The translations under genes and the position numbers were made by a program. Positions 27,758-33,362 of a stretch of DNA of 33,362 nucleotides are shown piece after piece. Origin of the DNA: Pyrodictiaceae archaeon. Lineage in GTDB: Archaea; Thermoproteota; Thermoprotei_A; Sulfolobales; Pyrodictiaceae. Position 1 is the first letter of the stretch. Each line of letters starts with the position of its first letter. The notes beneath the pieces were generated by a model that was not told the DNA's origin, ran no database searches, and saw only the letters and a program-made list of their open reading frames with translations. Where the stretch lies: assembly GCA_027028845.1 (NCBI GenBank), contig JALVHV010000073.1, forward strand, positions 1 to 33,362. Reading direction: 5' to 3'.

Positions 27758-28573
27758 TTAGCTCCGGCTATGTCTAGAGACACGTACTAGATACTCCTCT
27801 GGAGGTACATAGAATAGGAGCTTTCCTTTATGATAATCTCTTATAACCGCACGGGCAGCCTCTTCTATTAAGGGTTCGCCATCGCTCTTATAGCGCCATC
27901 CACGTCTTAGGGCAATCAGTTCAAGGATCTTATAAGGATCTTTCTCGTCAATGCCATAAGCATCCTTAACGCTTCTAGGGTTATAGCGTAGAGCCTTTTC
28001 AAGAAGCATTACTGCTGGCCTAACTGGGTCCTTTAACTGTTCAGGAGGATAACCACGTATAATGGCCTCCAAAGGCCCGCCCTCAACGGGAATAACGCCC
28101 GGTGTATCTATCATGTACAAGTTCTCTCCTATTCGATAGAGCTGAGCATGAGTAGTGTAGCCCGGGCTTCCGGGAATGGGGCTCGTGGAGGCGCTATGAC
28201 GCCCTTTTAGCGCATTTATGATGCTCGACTTTCCTGTCTTTGGGAACCCCGTCACAGCGACTATTGCGGGGAGGCTTGTAGCTGCCCTTCTAATAGCTAT
28301 ACGGAGCCTTCTTGTACCCTTATGGTCTCTCGCAGCAATATAAACGGCTCTGTAGCCCCTATTCTCAAACAGCTTCTTCCATTTCTCAGCGACATCTCGG
28401 GGTATAAGATCGCTTTTATTAATGACTATTATTAGTTTCTTTCCCATACTCTCAACGAGGCGCTCCAGTCTGCGACTACGAGTAGATATTGGATCCCGTG
28501 CATCAACTACTTCTAAGACTATATCAGCTCTCCGTATAACCCATACAAGTGATCTCCACGAGGCTAGTATCAT
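27758..28573 (-). CDS. Circularly permuted GTPase (YlqF/YawG family)
   Basis: G4 NKSD precedes G1 GFPKTGKSSIINAL and G3 DTPGV. Confidence 0.92.
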   Translation of the reverse strand: MILASWRSLVWVIRRADIVLEVVDARDPISTRSRRLERLVESMGKKLIIVINKSDLIPRDVAEKWKKLFENRGYRAVYIAARDHKGTRRLRIAIRRAATSLPAIVAVTGFPKTGKSSIINALKGRHSASTSPIPGSPGYTTHAQLYRIGENLYMIDTPGVIPVEGGPLEAIIRGYPPEQLKDPVRPAVMLLEKALRYNPRSVKDAYGIDEKDPYKILELIALRRGWRYKSDGEPLIEEAARAVIRDYHKGKLLFYVPPEEYLVRVSRHSRS

Positions 28574-28662
28574 TGCTATCCACCGCTGGCTCGTCCCTAT
28601 ACCCCCTTTCTACGATGGAATGCAATCAACTACTGTTCTCTAATATACCTTATGAGAAGGGA

Positions 28663-31083
28663 TCACTTACCTCTCTTAGCTGTAAAGAACTCGAATAGAC
28701 TCCGCTGGCCTGCTGCAGCAGCTGCCTTTAGCTGGTTCTCGGTGACCCCGAAGTAGCCTAGTATCCTTAGGGCTGCTGGTATAATCTGTCTATCAATGTA
28801 ATATTCTACATCAATATCCTCGGGCTTTACCATGAAGTATGGATATGCGCGACTTGATATACTTCCTCGACCTTTTACTATCACGTAGCCTATTTTATCG
28901 CCGGGAGATACTTCATAACCTGCATCTCGCATCCTCTTGGCAGCTACTACGTGCGGGGCCTCATGCTCATACTCATCTAGTTTCTTGCTAAGAGTTTTCC
29001 ATATAATTAGTTTCTCTATAGGTATTTTCCCTTCCCTAAGCTCCTTTATCACTCTTCTAACATACTCTATAGCTTGATCCACGTTCCCCGTCTTGAGGAC
29101 TATCTCAGCAGTTGTTGCCTGGACTTCCTTGGCTAGTTCACACCAGTCGCCTCGAACTGCCTCGAACCCTACGATATCTATTCGTCCATCCTCAAGTATG
29201 CCTGCATATCTTTTCTTAGCCTCCGTGAAGAATACCCTCTTGTATATCTTGTCTATTTTTATCTCGAAACCTAGCTCCTTCTCAACATACTCTATAAGCT
29301 TCTTTACCTTCTCGGGATCATATGTCACAAAGAGTGAGTCTGTGTCGCCATATATTACCTTGAGTCCTAGCTTACGTGCATACTCTATAGCTGAGCGGAT
29401 AAGGTTTCTTCCCCAAGCTGTTACAGCTTCAGCACATCTCCTACAATACCACCGGGCGCCTGTCCATCCCATGTACCCGTAGCTAGCATTAGCTAATACT
29501 TTGAGAGCCTTCTGTCTCTCGTCGAGTAGCCGATACTCCGGTGAATTAACTGGATACTTCTTCATTTCTTCCCTAACCTTCTTCCTAAGAGATATAAGAT
29601 TCACTAACACGGTTTTGAAGAAGCCTGGGGGCTCCTTGCGAAATCTATGCCCAACCTCGGGGGCAACGTAGCAACCACCGTATTTCTCGCACTCAGCCGG
29701 GTCATCAACTATAGTATCGGGACCTACATTGTACTTTATCATTATGTTGGGATACATGGAGCTAAAGTCCAGAACAGCTATGTTTTCGTGAACGCCTCTT
29801 AGCGGCTTAAGCACTATAGCTCCGCGGTAACTCTCCTCCCTACGTTCTACCCTATTAGGTACAAGCTCATTCATGTCATATGCTGCACGAATAAGGTACC
29901 ATTCTAGCCTAAAGCCTACTCCCATAGCACCAACTTGGTCCAGTGGAACACCGGTAACTGTTGATAACTGGATAGCGAACGGCAGCATCTTCTCCGCTAA
30001 TCCATAGGTTGAGACAACATCGTCCAAGGCGTATTGGCGTAGTAGGTCACGTTTCTTGGGATCGTCCCAGTATTCGGGGATACGCCACCAATCTATTAGG
30101 ACTCGCTCGCTCTTCTTCATTACGCCTAGGTATTCAGCTACCTCTTCTAGCGTCTTAACCTTTATTTCATGCATTTCCTCAGCGTAGTCGTATAGATCTA
30201 CGTTTAGGCGACCAGGAACCGATATATGGCCGTGAACACTCGTAGTTGGTTCAGCACCTACTCTCCTAGTTACGTCAAGCTTTATCCCTAGTCTATGAGC
30301 CCTATTAAGCAAATATGGCCAGTCAAACTCGTTATTATTATATCCAACAATAATATCTGGATCAAAGCTTTTCACATAGTTGATAAACTCTCTTATAGCT
30401 TTTTTATCGTCATATCCATCTGCTTCAAAAAGCTTCTTCTGCCCTGAGGAATCCATTACGGCTATGATTATTACTGGGTCTGTATTAGGGTTAGGGCTTC
30501 CATGCTTACTATAAACCTCGATGTCGAACGCGAGGACACGGAGCATGGATAAGTAGCTCTGTATAGGTGCATCCTCTCGAGGCCTCGGATCCGATACTAT
30601 GTTGAACGCTTTTTGTACACGATACCCGGCCAAGGATTTTATCTCTTCTACTTCGACCTCGTAGACGTGGAACGGGAACAAATGCTTATCAATTAGGTAC
30701 CTCATTGCAAACCTTATATCAGCTTCAAGGACGTCTTCAACGTCACTGATACGTCTAACTTCTTCACGATACGTCCTAACATACTCCGGTATAACCGTTG
30801 TTACACGGATAGCTTTGCGAGGCCTCCCGAAGTACCTTTTATCAAGAAGTCTTACATCAATAATCGGGCTTGGAGGCTTACTTAGCCCCCTAATACGGCT
30901 CATAACTTTCTCATAGTCAGTGGTATGCTTAGCTAATAGTGCGTAGAAGTAAGGCCTAAACCTCTTATCAAATAAAACAACACGCTCACCACTGGACAGT
31001 AGGCCCCAGAGTACTATTACTGGTTCTTTGCCTATTATCTCATAGCTTGAATCAAGGAGCATGAATTCTATTTTCTGTGGCAA
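28663..31083 (-). CDS. polB: Family B DNA polymerase
   Basis: AFDIEVYS (Exo I), DFSSMYPNIM, YGDTDSLF; C-terminal QRSLFEFF PCNA-interacting motif. Confidence 0.97.
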   Translation of the reverse strand: MPQKIEFMLLDSSYEIIGKEPVIVLWGLLSSGERVVLFDKRFRPYFYALLAKHTTDYEKVMSRIRGLSKPPSPIIDVRLLDKRYFGRPRKAIRVTTVIPEYVRTYREEVRRISDVEDVLEADIRFAMRYLIDKHLFPFHVYEVEVEEIKSLAGYRVQKAFNIVSDPRPREDAPIQSYLSMLRVLAFDIEVYSKHGSPNPNTDPVIIIAVMDSSGQKKLFEADGYDDKKAIREFINYVKSFDPDIIVGYNNNEFDWPYLLNRAHRLGIKLDVTRRVGAEPTTSVHGHISVPGRLNVDLYDYAEEMHEIKVKTLEEVAEYLGVMKKSERVLIDWWRIPEYWDDPKKRDLLRQYALDDVVSTYGLAEKMLPFAIQLSTVTGVPLDQVGAMGVGFRLEWYLIRAAYDMNELVPNRVERREESYRGAIVLKPLRGVHENIAVLDFSSMYPNIMIKYNVGPDTIVDDPAECEKYGGCYVAPEVGHRFRKEPPGFFKTVLVNLISLRKKVREEMKKYPVNSPEYRLLDERQKALKVLANASYGYMGWTGARWYCRRCAEAVTAWGRNLIRSAIEYARKLGLKVIYGDTDSLFVTYDPEKVKKLIEYVEKELGFEIKIDKIYKRVFFTEAKKRYAGILEDGRIDIVGFEAVRGDWCELAKEVQATTAEIVLKTGNVDQAIEYVRRVIKELREGKIPIEKLIIWKTLSKKLDEYEHEAPHVVAAKRMRDAGYEVSPGDKIGYVIVKGRGSISSRAYPYFMVKPEDIDVEYYIDRQIIPAALRILGYFGVTENQLKAAAAAGQRSLFEFFTAKRGK

Positions 31084-31129
31084 TGTGGTGGCCCGTATTA
31101 GTAGTAGTAATGGGTAGAGACTTTTTTCG

Positions 31130-31657
31130 CTAACATTTCCAGGCAGGAAGCTTGACCATTACTAGAGCGTGGCGCTCATTGCCGTAATAATTTGGTATGA
31201 GACCTGCATAGCCGAAGCCGTGTTTAGCATAGAGCACTTGGGCACCCATGTTTCGAATATCGACCTCAAGGATATAGAGACGGGGCCGTAATACATCACA
31301 TAGCTCAAAGAGGCTTTGTAACAGAATAGAAGCTACGTGTTGCCGGCGACAATCTTTCCTAACAGCTATCGAGACTATGTGGCAAATACCGCCTCTCCGC
31401 TGAAGAGCAACTATGTAGCCATCAATATGGCCGTTCTCATCAACTGACACGAGAAAATACTTACCGCCATTACTAAGCTCGTATAATATATCGAAATACC
31501 ATCTAGGATAAGGGGAATCAAAAGACCCGAGCTCTATTAGAAATACTTGATCTAAATCCTCGCGCCCAGCATTCCTAACTATGTATCCACATCTAGCCCC
31601 GCCTAAGGCCTGCCCCCGCTGATACGAGGATTTATGAGCCCTGGGATATAGGTACAA
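31130..31657 (-). CDS. GNAT N-acetyltransferase (RimI/Ard1-like)
   Basis: IVSIAVRKDCRRQHVASILLQSL acetyl-CoA motif; VDIRNMGAQVLYAKHGF. Confidence 0.9.
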   Translation of the reverse strand: MYLYPRAHKSSYQRGQALGGARCGYIVRNAGREDLDQVFLIELGSFDSPYPRWYFDILYELSNGGKYFLVSVDENGHIDGYIVALQRRGGICHIVSIAVRKDCRRQHVASILLQSLFELCDVLRPRLYILEVDIRNMGAQVLYAKHGFGYAGLIPNYYGNERHALVMVKLPAWKC

Positions 31658-31675
31658 CCAAGCAAGGGGGAATTA

Positions 31676-32740
31676 GTGAGAATAGTCTACAAGGACTTAA
31701 AACAAGGCGTCATCAAGGTTATTCCAGAGTCAACGGACGATCTCTGGCTCCTCCACACTATTATTCAGCCAGGTGACTACGTTAGAGCAAGGACTTTTCG
31801 CGAGATTCACTTCGGTGAAAGAGGGAGTGGAAGGAGTAGCCGTATCCCTATGGTTCTAAAGATAAGGGTTGAGAATACGGAGTTTCAGCCCTTTACTACT
31901 AGGCTTAGGATACGCGGAGTCGTCGTCGAGGGTCCCGAGAAGTATGGCGTGCTCGGGAAGTATCACACTATAAGCCTCGACGTCGGAACTGAGATAGAGA
32001 TTACAAAACCCAGTGGATGGCCGCATTCTATTCTTAAGCGAATAGAAGAGGCAAGTAAGGGCCCTACAGCCCTCATAGTAGCCATCGACTATGACGAATA
32101 CGCCGTAGCCATAGTAAAGGGGCAAGGAGTTAAGATAGTTGCAGAGGGCTCGCTACGTCTACCTGGTAAAGATGATCCTCACCGAGAAGAAAGACTCCAT
32201 GAAGCCTTGGTGGAGATAACCAAGATTATTGAAGAGCTAATCCAGCGGGAAAAGCCACTACTTCTCGTAGTTACGGGGCCAGGATCAGTGAAAGATATGT
32301 TACTAGACCTAATAAGGGAGAGAGTGACAACTTTGCCTAGGATTCTCCGCGATAACGCCTCAATGGGGGGCTCTGCCGGCGTCTACGAGGAAATACGGCG
32401 GGGAGCGCTTAGGGATGCTCTACGAGAAGCTGCTAGCATCTATGCAGAGGAATTTATTGAGAAGTTCGAGAGAATGCTTGCAAAAGAACCAGAAAGGGTT
32501 GCATATACACTTGACGAAGTAATTAGGGCCGCAGAAGCGGGTGCCATCGAGGAATTACTAATACTTGATGAACTAGTTCGCCACCCAGACCCCTCTATAC
32601 GGGAGAAAGTCGACAAGCTGCTTCGGGACGCTGACAAGACTAGAGCTAAGATAAGCTTTGTTAGCGCAGAGACCCCTGCTGGGCTCAAGGTTAAGGCACT
32701 AGGCGGCGTAGTGGCAATACTTCGCTACTCATTTACCTAG
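31676..32740 (+). CDS. pelA: Pelota/Dom34, mRNA surveillance protein
   Basis: MRIVYKDLKQGVIKVIPESTDDLWLLHTIIQPGDYVRARTFRE and C-terminal eRF1-like domains. Confidence 0.95.
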   Translation: MRIVYKDLKQGVIKVIPESTDDLWLLHTIIQPGDYVRARTFREIHFGERGSGRSSRIPMVLKIRVENTEFQPFTTRLRIRGVVVEGPEKYGVLGKYHTISLDVGTEIEITKPSGWPHSILKRIEEASKGPTALIVAIDYDEYAVAIVKGQGVKIVAEGSLRLPGKDDPHREERLHEALVEITKIIEELIQREKPLLLVVTGPGSVKDMLLDLIRERVTTLPRILRDNASMGGSAGVYEEIRRGALRDALREAASIYAEEFIEKFERMLAKEPERVAYTLDEVIRAAEAGAIEELLILDELVRHPDPSIREKVDKLLRDADKTRAKISFVSAETPAGLKVKALGGVVAILRYSFT

Positions 32741-32744
32741 GCTT

Positions 32745-33362
32745 TTATCCCTTTTCTGAGGGAAGCAAACTATACATTTTAGTCGGATACCTCCTAACTT
32801 CCTCTCCTCTAATTGGTAAGCGGGGTGTAAACACAACATAGCCATCAACTATCTCGCCATATCCCTCCTCAACTAGATGTAAGTACTCAGGCGTCCTTGG
32901 CCCCCTCTTAGCTCTTAACAAGCCCTGAGAATCATGCTCCTCATAGGGTTTTGCAATCCTTAGAGCCTTTCTCAGCAATCGTATTCGCATTTGAACTCTA
33001 TCCTTATAGCGAGCCGGGCAATAATGAACCGTTATTCTCCTTGTATTCTCAAGAGCCCATCTCACTAACTCTATTGCTGCTTCCTCGCTACCTAGCACTG
33101 TTGGGGCATCCCTATGAACTCTGTAGCCGCGTTTCATAAGCTCTGTGATATTTGATGGCGAAACCTCTGCCTCATTGAGGTTTATGAACTCGGCACCTAT
33201 CTCGTCTAGCCACTTTATAAGAGACTTTAGTTCATTAACTTTATCGGGGAGCACGGGCACCTCAACGCCCACGCGTACACGTCTCAGTATTTTTATAGCT
33301 GTTTCTATTCTTTTAAGGAGCCATTGAGCTGTTGGGTGGAAACGTATTTCATCAAGTCCAGC
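32745..33362 (-). CDS. Radical SAM family protein, C-terminal part (gene runs off the window)
   Basis: Frame stays open to the window edge and reads AGLDEIRFHPTAQWLLKRIETAIKILRRVRVGVEVPVLPDKVNELK..., consistent with a radical SAM barrel; the CxxxCxxC region would lie outside the window. Confidence 0.7.
   Translation of the reverse strand, partial: AGLDEIRFHPTAQWLLKRIETAIKILRRVRVGVEVPVLPDKVNELKSLIKWLDEIGAEFINLNEAEVSPSNITELMKRGYRVHRDAPTVLGSEEAAIELVRWALENTRRITVHYCPARYKDRVQMRIRLLRKALRIAKPYEEHDSQGLLRAKRGPRTPEYLHLVEEGYGEIVDGYVVFTPRLPIRGEEVRRYPTKMYSLLPSEKG

Noticed and set aside
1-33362. CRISPR arrays, IS elements, rRNA genes
   Set aside because: No spaced direct repeats, transposase genes or rRNA sequence seen on reading either strand.

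Overview
The window is about 33 kb of a hyperthermophilic crenarchaeal chromosome. It is most likely from Pyrodictiaceae (Pyrodictium/Hyperthermus-like), judged from the family B DNA polymerase and overall gene content; this is from memory, with no database search. It is gene-dense and mostly housekeeping: gatD-gatE, protein disulfide oxidoreductase, a purine nucleoside phosphorylase, thermosome, rpoK, type IA topoisomerase, signal peptidase, MscS, TrkA, enolase, moaC, pelota and a GNAT acetyltransferase. A replication block runs from Orc1/Cdc6 through RFC large and small subunits, GINS and MCM, with PolB nearby. Accessory-like content is small: one HEPN/MNT pair and one start-less orphan reading frame beside topA. 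I found no CRISPR array, IS element, rRNA or tRNA. The best non-obvious signals are: (1) two C/D box sRNA candidates read directly from the sequence, one overlapping the start of a protein gene; (2) a mosaic codon pattern in the thermosome gene that suggests gene conversion; (3) an unlisted 39-codon ORF overlapping the gatE stop; (4) a cysteine-less thioredoxin-like protein coupled to a zinc-ribbon protein upstream of the thermosome; (5) structured non-coding intergenic regions; (6) a winged-helix protein translationally coupled to Orc1/Cdc6. I did not find a clearly new multi-gene defence or mobile system.
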